Source: Adiantum capillus-veneris
Lineage: Eukaryota; Streptophyta; Polypodiopsida; Polypodiales; Pteridaceae
Assembly: GCA_014529385.2 (NCBI GenBank)
Contig: CM043945.1
Span: forward strand, 4,374,312-4,438,311
DNA: 64,000 nt
Direction: 5' to 3'
Shown: piece by piece, positions 11,767 through 19,619 of the stretch
Layout: the number at the start of each line of letters is the position of its first letter
Position numbering within the stretch: position 1 is the first letter of the stretch
Notes under the pieces: generated by a model
The model's database searches: none
What the model was told of the DNA's origin: nothing
Seen by the model: the letters and a program-made list of their open reading frames with translations, nothing else
Translations under genes and position numbers: made by a program

Positions 11767-12288
11767 AATGAGGATAAAAATCTTATAACCTGGACAACAA
11801 ATTTAGTATTCTATTGGCATTCTTCGTCTTATCTCTCTCTCTCTCTCTCTCTCTCTACCTCACATTCTCTAGTCATGTCCAATCCCCGCACACCTCGGTC
11901 TAGAGGTGCATGGAGATCAGAACCACCGGGTTATATTCTCGTCTTTATTGGTCAATACCTATATTTGTGGGTACAAGAAATCTACAGACCCACGTCTACA
12001 TGATAATGCATGTAGTGGACAAAACCCCTTTGCCTCTTCTCTACCTGTAGCACTTCACAACATCTTAACATCTTTTCATAGTAGATCTTTTCACTGTTCG
12101 TCTAACTCTAAACCCTAAACCGTAAGTAATTCTTGCGTGGACTCGATCTAACGTAAATAAGCGTAAATCTAAATAAACATAAATCTAACTAAAAATAAAC
12201 CTAAATCTAATTTAACGTAAGTCTACATCTAACCTAATCTTTAACGTCTTTTGGGATAGTTTCCTACGACGTTAAAACTCTCTTCTTC

Positions 12289-12334
<46 letters not shown>

Positions 12335-12510
12335 ACCTAAATAAACCTAAGTCTAATCTAATATAACATAAATCTAAATCTAACGTAAATTATGTTATAT
12401 TAAAAACAAAGAACTAAACTAACAGGGATTATAAGAACCTTAAAACTGATTTAACACATAATTTTTCACATAACTCGGCAAGAGTTGGCATTCTCATCAC
12501 TAAAGATATG
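11767..12510 (-). other. CACTA-1 region upstream of the transposase
   Basis: No coding signal. It contains a short (CT)n run at 11831-11857, the AT-rich TAAACCTAAATCTAA-type sequence from about 12110, and a pure (GT)n run at 12289-12328. The transposase promoter probably lies here, but I see no convincing TATA box. Confidence 0.4.
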
Positions 12511-13025
12511 TTAGTTAACTTTCGGCGGTGACGCTGCCTCATCTCCATCCACATGTGACGACAGCAATTGGCCCTTTGGACCGTTCTTGCTCTTGTTACT
12601 AACTTTGAAGTTGCTGTTGAATGACTAGAGGTTGTCTAGATGGTCATTGTCGGGGATGTAGTGACTCTTGCCGCCCTGAAGATCCACCTTCTTCCCTATC
12701 TTTTGAAGACATTTCACCAGTACTTTTGGATCGACGGAGCCCACCATGAGTGAAGGCAGCAATACCCTATATTCCATTGAGGGCTTTCTTCACCCGCTTC
12801 ATGCAGGCATCGCAGTCTATGGAGACCTAAATCTAATGTAATATAACGTAAATCTAAATCTAGCGTAAATAAACGTAAATCTAACTAAAAATAAACCTAA
12901 ATCTAATCTAATTTAACTTAAATAAACCTAAATCTAATTTAACGTAAGTCTACATCTAATCTAATCTTTAACGTCTTTTAGGATAGTTTCCTACGACGTT
13001 ATAACTCTCTTCTTCTTGTGTGTGT
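12151..13025 (+). repeat. Duplicated AT-rich module flanking the captured exon
   Basis: The block at about 12151-12300 (AACTAAAAATAAACC, then CTTTAACGTCTTTTGGGATAG, TTCCTACGACGTTA, ending in (GT)n) recurs at about 12861-13030 in the same order and orientation. A third scrap (TTTCCTACGACGTTAAA) lies at about 13191-13207. The HMA exon sits exactly between the two large copies, which suggests the exon and one module copy arrived together by a duplication or repair event. Confidence 0.8.
12511..12831 (-). pseudogene. Captured host exon: heavy-metal-associated (HMA) domain protein
   Basis: Reading the reverse strand from an acceptor-like TTTAG/GTCTCC at about 12830, the frame gives VSIDCDACMKRVKKALNGI. 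This is the metal-binding start of an HMA domain, with CxxC (CDAC) at 12803-12814. After a stop and a shift of frame it continues GSVDPKVLVKCLQKIGKKVD, the second half of the same fold. A hydrophilic tail follows (NSNFKVSNKSKNGPKG, one TAG inside) and ends at a TAA at 12511-12513. About 13 residues of the middle strand are missing. HMA proteins of plants (HIPP/HPP type) are copper or zinc chaperones. It is not a transposon gene, so I infer capture by CACTA-1. Confidence 0.75.
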
Positions 13026-13044
13026 GCGCGTGTGTGGATGTGTG

Positions 13045-13190
13045 TGCCAATAAAAAGAGATAAATGGTATAACCTTTCTATCACCCATGCCAAGTATGAT
13101 AGATTGGTTATGCCATTTCCCTCTTGAATAATAGGTCTTGAGTTCAACTCCTCGTCGGCTAGATCTTTAGGTCTTTTAATTTTAATTAGT
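13045..13190 (+). mobile_element. Possible tRNA-derived SINE inside CACTA-1
   Basis: An A-box-like TGATAGATTGG (13097-13107, two mismatches to the consensus) is followed about 35 bases later by GTTCAACTCC (13142-13151). The latter fits the polymerase III B box GWTCRANNCC. The sequence between resembles a tRNA anticodon arm region. No poly-A or target duplication was identified, so this is a tentative call. Confidence 0.4.
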
Positions 13191-13215
13191 TTCCTACGAC
13201 GTTAAATTAGTTTCT

Positions 13216-13451
13216 CTCTCTTTCTCTCTCAATGTGTGTGCGTTTTTTTTGTTTATGCATGTTTTCTCTCTCTTTTCCTCTCTCAATGTGTGCGTTTTTT
13301 GTTTATGCACGTTCTCTCTCTCTCTCTCTCTCTTTTCCTCTCTCAATGTGTGCGTTTTTTGTTTATGCATGCTCTCTCTCTCTTTTTTCCTCTCTCAATG
13401 TGTGTGTGCATTCTTTGTTTATGTATGTGTGTGTGCATTTTTGTTTATGTT

Positions 13452-13507
<56 letters not shown>

Positions 13508-13514
13508 AACACTA

Positions 13515-13561
<47 letters not shown>

Positions 13562-13623
13562 AAGAGGGGAAGGGAACATGAGAGTGAGGAGAGGGAAGGA
13601 GCATACCTGGCTCTCCTTCCTCT

Positions 13624-13669
<46 letters not shown>

Positions 13670-13671
13670 AG

Positions 13672-13711
<40 letters not shown>
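13216..13711 (+). repeat. Minisatellite and microsatellite block in CACTA-1
   Basis: About four copies of a roughly 55-65 bp unit (TTTCCTCTCTCAATGTGTG, then CGTTTTTTGTTTATGCATG) span 13216-13455 with (CT)n of varying length. They are followed by (CT)n 13455-13504, (GT)n to 13530, (GA)n to about 13552, (GT)n 13628-13668 and (GA)n 13675-13710. Long open frames across this block are artefacts of dinucleotide repeats. Confidence 0.95.
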
Positions 13712-13716
<5 letters not shown>

Positions 13717-13745
13717 CGTTACCTGCTCCTTGCTTGAGGGCGCCG

Positions 13746-13774
13746 AAAAACTCAGACCTGAGATCTGAGTTTTT
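13746..13774 (+). repeat. Short perfect hairpin in CACTA-1 right end
   Basis: AAAAACTCAGA (13746-13756) and its exact inverse TCTGAGTTTTT (13764-13774) with a 7-base loop. It lies about 30 bases before the larger subterminal palindrome. Confidence 0.75.
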
Positions 13775-13806
13775 GGGTGCTCTCTGTTATTTTTTTTGCC
13801 CAGCCG

Positions 13807-13862
13807 GCATCGCTATGAGCGTCGCAAATTTACTTGTAAATTTGCGACGCTCATAGCGATGC
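13807..13862 (+). repeat. CACTA-1 right subterminal palindrome built from the subterminal motif
   Basis: Two perfect 27-base arms (13807-13833 and 13836-13862) separated by TT. Each arm contains TATGAGCGTCGCAAATT, so the palindrome is two subterminal motifs head to head. Two or three more motif copies follow up to the TIR. It could cruciform or act as a strong paired binding site. That function is inference. Confidence 0.9.
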
Positions 13863-13930
13863 TGGGAATTTATTTATTTTTAGCGTCGCTGTGTGAGCGT
13901 CGCTAATATGAATAGCCTCTTGTAGTGAAA

Positions 13931-14299
13931 ATACCATGAAGCCCTAGTGATTGGGAAATCATGTCTTCAATAAAGGGGTAGATAGTTGCCTCAGTCTTCA
14001 GGCTCAAAAAATTATGTGCGACAGTGCGAGCAGAGGAATGAGATGGGGTTCTTAAAATAGTAATCCTAAGGCCTGGATTAATTTTAAGGCCTTAGGATAA
14101 GTCAATTAAGATAATTTAAGTTGTTTATGTTAGACCAAATGGCCGCACAAGTGCCAACAAGTAATGCCAGAACAGTGCCCGTACAGCACTATGCTAGGGA
14201 GCAGCTAACATTTTAATTCATAGCATCCTGTGTGCAATTGTGAGTTAATTTGCACATTTCATTAATATCCTATGAACTTTTTAAATGTGAAAGTTGAAT
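13931..14299. other. Non-coding spacer with a 12-bp inverted repeat
   Basis: No gene seen. ATCCTAAGGCCT (14063-14074) and AGGCCTTAGGAT (14087-14098) are perfect inverse copies with a 12-base loop. The first bases continue the sequence interrupted by CACTA-1. Confidence 0.5.
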
Positions 14300-15270
14300 G
14301 GTTTTAACGTTTTTAAGTGTGCCACTTGGCACACTTACCAATGCAAAGTGAATCTCTCACTCTCATTCTCACCCTCCCACTTCTCCTAGTGTCCCCCTCT
14401 CTGGCTGGCTTTATAAGAACATCCTCTCCCCCTCTTCTCAGGTTGGTAGTGCTCCTACCCCCCCTATTGTGGAGCGTGCTCTACATGTTGAAGCCCTCCA
14501 TGGAAGCTTGAGAGCAGCCCCTTGCGACATATGTGGTGGCCTCTTGCTCCCATTGTCTAGAACAAGGGTTTCAACATCCATAGCTAGCTCTTGGTGAAGA
14601 TTCAAGAAGTTGCAGCAGGCACTCTCTCCGTAGAGTGCGGTGGCTATAAGTTCTATGTTTTGAACCCCTAATCACCTTGATTAGGACTGTTTCAACGGAG
14701 CACTAATAGAATTTCCCTCCTCTCTACCTGCCCTACGCATACGCAAGTTTTGGGGAGATTCCATTGCGAAGAAGGCCTCCGTTTCGGTGTAGGAGTGCGC
14801 ATAGGTAAGAATTTCAGGTTATGTACAAAAAATTATAGCAAGCATGCTTGTGTGCATTTGGCTTGTTTCTCTCTTGAGTTCGATGCATGAATGATTGCGT
14901 ATGAAGGGCCACACATAGCGGAAGACAGACTCTGAGAGCTTCAGACAAGATTTTTGGAAGATAAACTCTCCTGGTGAGAGCTTTCAACAAATCTTGAAGA
15001 AGAGGGGAAGTCCTCTTAGGAGAAAGAGAGTGGAAACGCTCTCTCACGTAGTAGTCAAAACAAAACCAAGATTGAAATAGAGGACGGGCATTTGCCCCGT
15101 TCCTGTGCTTATAAAGATTCTCCCTTAGTAATAAAGATAATCTCTTAATGGGAGGGGAACAACCCATCTTCTGGTCCCGAATGAAGTGTTAATCTTTCTC
15201 TCTCTCTCCAATTCTCTTGAGTATTATAAGTACAATTAAAACTCAGTTTACGCTTTCATATTTTTGTGAC
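14300..15270 (+). repeat. Probable 5' LTR region of Gypsy-1
   Basis: Placed here because it directly precedes a primer-binding-like site at 15273 and a gag. The last part (15180-15270) is CT-rich then AT-rich, and ends in GTGACA, as LTR ends often do. A perfect 10-bp inverted repeat (AAGTGTGCCA / TGGCACACTT) with a 2-base loop lies at 14315-14336. I could not find a matching 3' LTR, so the left border is a guess. Confidence 0.4.
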
Positions 15271-15272
15271 AG

Positions 15273-15290
15273 TGATATCAGAGCAAGTTC
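15273..15290 (+). other. Gypsy-1 primer binding site (degenerate)
   Basis: TGATATCAGAGCAAGTTC resembles the tRNA-Met complementary sequence TGGTATCAGAGC with one change near the start. It lies 48 bases before the gag start codon. Confidence 0.55.
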
Positions 15291-15337
15291 ATCTCTCTGT
15301 TTCTTAAGGGATTGACGACTCTTGGTAGACTGCAGGA

Positions 15338-16700
15338 ATGGAAGGACGTGAGACAGAGTCCACTATCCTTCAACAACAAGTGGCAGAGTTGCAAAAAGCT
15401 CTCTCCCATCCAAAAGTCTAGAAGATTCTCCATACCTTGAGAAAGGGAAGGAGAAAGTGCCGATGGGATCGGGAGAAATCCCAAAGAACCCAAAGACGCA
15501 AGAACCAAACAAAGATCCTTTTGATTGGAACCTCTCGCATGCACGAGAGACAGAGGAAACCTCCAGAATGCTTGTGGTTTAATTCAAAGGTTCAAGATAG
15601 GATCCTCTTGATTCTCCTGAGTTTTCTTTCATGAAGGATCTGGATGACACAATTGCTCCAGAGGACATGTTCCTTGACGATCCGCCGCAGCATGAAGTGT
15701 AGTCAAGGAAAAGAACTCCTATCCACAAGGAGTCTAAGCATAGAAAGAAGTAGCATTATAAGAAGAAGCACCACAAGCAGAAAATATTCAAGTTAGGTGA
15801 CAAAGAAGTAAAATTTGACACCTACAACGGGAAGTACAGTCAAGGGAAAGGACTCCTGTCCACAAGGAGTCTAAGCATAGAAAGAAGGAGCATCATAAGA
15901 AGAAGCACCACAAGCATAAAACATTCAAGTCAAGTGTCAAAGACGTAAAATTCAAGTCAAGTGTCAAAGACGTAAAATTCAAGTCAAGTGTCAAAGACGT
16001 AAAATTAATTGACACCTACAACGAACGGCGTGATAATGACAAAGCTTTGGCTTTCATTCTCCAATTTGAAGTTGCATTTGCAGAAGGGAACTTTAAGGAA
16101 AGGTCCAAGCTTTGCCATGTCAGTATGTACCTGAAAGGCAGCGCCAGCGGTTGATGGTTGACCCCGGTCCTAGAAAAACACAAGCCCCAAGATTGGACTA
16201 CTTTCAAGAAGGAGTTCTATGCACAATTCCTTCTTCCATACGGACGTTCTTTTGAAAGTCACTCAATTCAAGAAGATTGAAGATTCGGAGAAGATGCGCA
16301 AGTTTGAAGCAAGATTGCATGAAGCCTTGCAAAAGGCTATAAAGCTTTACCCTCGAGGTAACTTGCAGATACTTATGGAATTAGCTCACATAGCTGATGG
16401 TATACATGACAAGGGTACTCCCAGGAAGATGTAGCAAAGCACCTATCATACCAAACACAAGGCTCTCCATGAATAGCCTACTTCCACTTCTTCTTCTCAA
16501 AAGAAAAAAAGAACCCCCTCCGATGCAAAAGCTAAGCCAAATCAGCCCAAGAAAGGGTAATGTCTCTCTCTTGCGCAATTGAGAACCTTCATCAGCGAAG
16601 GAAGATGCTTCAAGTGTGGATAAATTCGACATATGAAGGGTGATTGCCCTACCAAAATCCTGCAACAACCACCTTCTTTCAATGCACTCCCAGATGTACA
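15338..16700 (+). pseudogene. Gypsy-1 gag
   Basis: The start ATG at 15338 opens a short coiled-coil-like stretch (ILQQQVAELQKAL) that stops at 15419. A His/Lys-rich segment (ESKHRKKEHHKKKHHKHK) follows, then the gag core DTYNERRDNDKALAFILQFE through HVSMYLKGSASG at about 16011-16155. In the core a stop replaces the first Trp of the expected WW. FKKEFYAQFLLPYG comes next, and a zinc knuckle CFKCG-stop-IRHMKGDC sits at 16606-16647. Gag would package the element RNA. There are several stops and frame changes. The internal repeats are listed separately. Confidence 0.8.
15698..16003 (+). repeat. Nested repeats inside Gypsy-1 gag: about 140-bp duplication plus 3 x 27 bp
   Basis: The segment starting GTCAAGGAAAAGAACTCC near 15698 recurs at about 15838, each copy coding the Lys/His-rich stretch. 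In the second copy the unit ATTCAAGTCAAGTGTCAAAG plus 7 bases is repeated exactly three times (15923-15949, 15950-15976, 15977-16003). It codes FKSSVKDVK three times. The 27-bp period keeps the reading frame. Confidence 0.95.
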
Positions 16701-16785
16701 AGGGAATACAACCAATAATAGGAAAGAAAGAGCTCTTCTCACAGCATGGGGTAGCATCAACAACCAATGGGATCTTATTTAGTTT

Positions 16786-17030
16786 GATCCTACCAGTACA
16801 GACAATTTCATGTATACAAAGCTAATTGATGACCTAAATTTACAGCCCTACCGTTTTGGAGTTTCTATTCAAGCAACATCTGCTTTCAAAGGACAAAACT
16901 CCAATTCTACTCCAATCATAGGGAAGTTGAATTTAAAGGTTGTCGGACAACTACAAAGATCATGAGTCTTTCTTACTAGCTTCACTTGAAGGGTGTGATG
17001 TCATGTTGGGAATGCATTGGCACTAAAAGA
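16786..17030 (+). pseudogene. Gypsy-1 aspartic protease remnant
   Basis: DPTSTDNFMYTKLIDDLNLQ corresponds to the Gypsy protease start FDxGSTxNFI, with the active-site Gly replaced by Thr. It continues into GKLNLKVVGQ before a stop. The downstream hydrophobic/glycine motif GCDVMLGM is recognisable in another frame at about 16988-17010. The changed active site means no protease activity. Confidence 0.7.
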
Positions 17031-17070
17031 TGCATCCCCTTTCTGACTATGTTCAGAAAACTTTTATCCT

Positions 17071-18620
17071 TTGATCGTAAAGGAAAGCAATATATTGTAC
17101 TTGAGGATGCAGGTGATTGGCGTTTTCATTGCCAATCACATTGCAATTAAGAAAGTAATGAAAAAGTGTTTCAACGTGCTTAATTTTTGCAAGAAGAGAG
17201 ATGTGTCTTTTTCAAAACTTTCTTCCTCTTTAGAGAAAAAAAGAATTAAGTTACTAGAAAATTTTGAAGATTGTTTTGGAGATGAACTTCTTGATGAACT
17301 CCCACCTTCTCGTTCTGAGGATCATACACTTGATTTGATCCCAGGAAGTTCTCCTCTAAGTCAATCCCTTATAGAGTCACTTTAATGTACCAAGAGGAGA
17401 TCCTCAAGCAGGTTAATGAACTTTTGGAGAAGGGTCTAATAAGGCCTAGCACTCCTCCATATTGTTCATCTGTCTTGAAAGTACAAAAAAAAAGATGGCA
17501 CATTCCGTATGTGCATAGACTATAGATCTTTAAACAAAATCACAATCAAGAATCGATTCCCAATCCCTCCGATTGATGACATTCTTGATAATCTACAAAG
17601 AGCAAATGCCTTTTAGAGCGGGTATCATCAAATTTGCATAGCTCCTCAAGATGTGCATAAGACTTCATTTAGAACAATCTTTGGGTTGTATGAATTCTTA
17701 ATGATGCCTTTTGGACTCACTAATGCACCAGCCACATTCTAGAAAATGATGGATAGAATCTTTCATTCATATAGAAGATTTACAAGATTTTTCTTCGATG
17801 AAGTCTTAATCTTTTTAGAGACGGAAGAAGAACACTACAAGCATCATTAGTGTTTGAAGAACTACTAACTAATGCACCAGCCACATTCCAGAAAATGATG
17901 GATAGAATCTTTCATTCATATAGAAGATTTACAAGATTTTTCTTCGATGAAGTCTTAATCTTTTTAGAGACGGAAGAAGAACACTACAAGCATCATTAGT
18001 GTTTGAAGAACTACACAAACACAAGTTATTTGTAAATGCTAAGAAGAGTGAGTTATTTCTAAAGGAAATTCACTACTTGGGCCATATAGTATCTCACAAC
18101 CAAGTGAGAATGGACCCTGAGAAAACTCAAGCAGATGTAGAATGGCCTACACCAACTACAGTACATGACGTAGGAAGTTTTCTTGGCCTCTGTTCCTATT
18201 ATCAGTGTTTCATTCGCGCATTTTCCGCTATAGAGGGTCCTCTCCATGATATGACAAAGAAGCGGATTCCCTTCTATTGGGGACCGGGACAAAAACAAGC
18301 TTTTGAAAAGCTTAAGTATGCACTCAATCAAGGACTTGTTCTCATCATCCCTGATCTTTGCAAACCTTTCAAGGTGTACTGCGATGCATCTGGAGATTGT
18401 GTAGGAGCAGTTTTGAACCAAGAGGGTCATGCCATAGCCTATAGAAGTTGGCACCTTAAAGATGTAGAGTTGCATGCTTCCATTTATGAGAAAGAGCTAA
18501 TGGCAGTAATTTATGCTCTTTCCATTTGGAAACATTATCTGTTAGGAGCTGATTTTATAATCAAGACAAGTCATTAGAGTCTTCACTACTTTCTCATACA
18601 GAGAAAGTTATCAGAAAAAC
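17071..18620 (+). pseudogene. Gypsy-1 reverse transcriptase and RNase H
   Basis: A linker (17071-17385) ends with LLENFEDCFGDEL. The RT then runs [67 protein letters not shown]. The catalytic box reads FFDE (FDE codons 17794-17802) in place of the usual xxDD, so it is inactive. RNase H follows in another frame (17999-18577): YLGHIVSHNQVRMDPEK, FLGLCSYYQCFI, then YCDASGDCVGAVLNQ and IYEKELMAVIYAL. Between them lies a 149-bp tandem duplication that shifts the frame. It carries premature stops, among them one at 17740-17742. Confidence 0.9.
17721..18018 (+). repeat. 149-bp tandem duplication in Gypsy-1 RT
   Basis: Copies start TAATGCACCAGCCACATTC at 17721 and 17870. They are almost identical. 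One difference is TAG (17740-17742) in copy 1 against CAG (17889-17891) in copy 2 at the same codon. Since 149 is not a multiple of 3, the duplication itself also breaks the frame. Confidence 0.95.
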
Positions 18621-18879
18621 AGATGAGATGGGCCAACTTTCTTTCAATGTTCCATTTTCAGATTTTACACACTTCTGGAACAAAGAATGCGGTCGCAGAT
18701 CCTCTCTCCAGGAGTCCAAAGATCAATGCAATGACAACTATTTATCTCATGAGAAACTAGAATCTTTCAGTGAGATGTATCCTCAAGATCCAGAATTCAC
18801 TACAATTTGAGCAGATCTTCAAGCTGGTCACTCAAGGCCACCTTATTCCATTAGGGATAACACACTCTATCATCAACAA

Positions 18880-19498
18880 GTGATATGCATAGCTCAGTCC
18901 TTAAGACAAAATGTGATGGATCGGGGAATTGCTGCTACTACTGGTGCCCTCGAAAGATATTTCTTTTGGCCAACACTCCGCGTAGACATTGATAAATATG
19001 TACCGAGCATTTAGTATGCCAAAAAGTAAAATATGACAGACATAAAGTTTATGGCAAGCTTTAGCCACTCCATGTGCCTAACATGCCATGTGGGAAAGTA
19101 TTGCCATGGATTTTGTTACGGATCTTCCTAGATCCAAGAATGGAAATGATGTAATCTTGACTATAGTAGACAGATGCAGTAAGCAAGAACATTTGCTTCC
19201 AGTTAAGAAAACGATCAAAGCTGATCACATGGCTAGAATATTTGTAGCTCGATTACCAAAGACTACTGTGAGTGATAGAGATCCTTGCATGACTAGTCCA
19301 TTTTGGCAAGCATTGTTCAAGAATTTGGAAACTAAGCTTGATTTTTCATCAGCTTATCATCCTCAAACAGATAGTCAAAGAGAAATCGCTAATTCCACTG
19401 TTACAATTGAGTTGGCTGGGCTAGTGATTACTAAAGACAATAACTATCGTGATTGGTACAATACACTGACAATCAAAGGCCCAACCCAAGGGCTGTAA
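18880..19498 (+). pseudogene. Gypsy-1 integrase
   Basis: The zinc-binding part (about 18890-19030) reads SLRQNVMDRGIAA and RYFFWPTLRVDID. The core (19088-19498) reads AMDFVTDLPRSKNGND, VSDRDPCMTSPFWQALF and FSSAYHPQTDSQREIANSTV, the Gypsy D, D, E-type core with SSAYHPQTD. The order RT, RNase H, integrase confirms Gypsy. The frame ends at 19498 with no chromodomain or 3' LTR visible, so the 3' end is lost. The stretch 18620-18880 between RNase H and integrase is degraded linker. Confidence 0.85.
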
Positions 19499-19619
19499 AT
19501 AGGGCTCACTGCTCAAAGCGTAAGTGTTTAGCTCATTCCATTTTGGTGATCACAGTGGCTTGAGCTAAGTTGCTCTTGATTAGATGAACTATATCCCAGT
19601 TGGTGTTAGACCTATCAAA

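Larger units (their letters stand above)
7862..13927 (-). mobile_element. CACTA-1: complete CACTA (En/Spm) DNA transposon, 6066 bp
   Basis: It begins CACTACAAGAGG at 7862 and ends with the exact inverted form CCTCTTGTAGTG at 13916-13927. It is flanked by the 3-bp target duplication AAA (7859-7861 and 13928-13930), the hallmark of the CACTA superfamily. Both ends carry arrays of the subterminal motif GCGTCGCTA. Inside, on the reverse strand, are a TNP2-like transposase gene and a second transposase-related gene, both with lesions. A captured host exon, a probable SINE and long microsatellites occupy the right half. The left end of another member starts at 63480, with the first 28 bases identical. 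Confidence 0.95.

Noticed and set aside
12110-12120. Interstitial telomere repeat (CTAAACCCTAAAC)
   Set aside because: Only one or two units; the neighbouring TAAACCTAAATCTAA runs do not keep the 7-base telomere register.
13232-13856. Long forward open frames (up to 206 codons) with Cys/Leu/Ser-rich and Arg/Glu repeats
   Set aside because: They are translations of (CT)n, (GT)n and (GA)n microsatellites inside CACTA-1; several frames are open at once and no domain is present.
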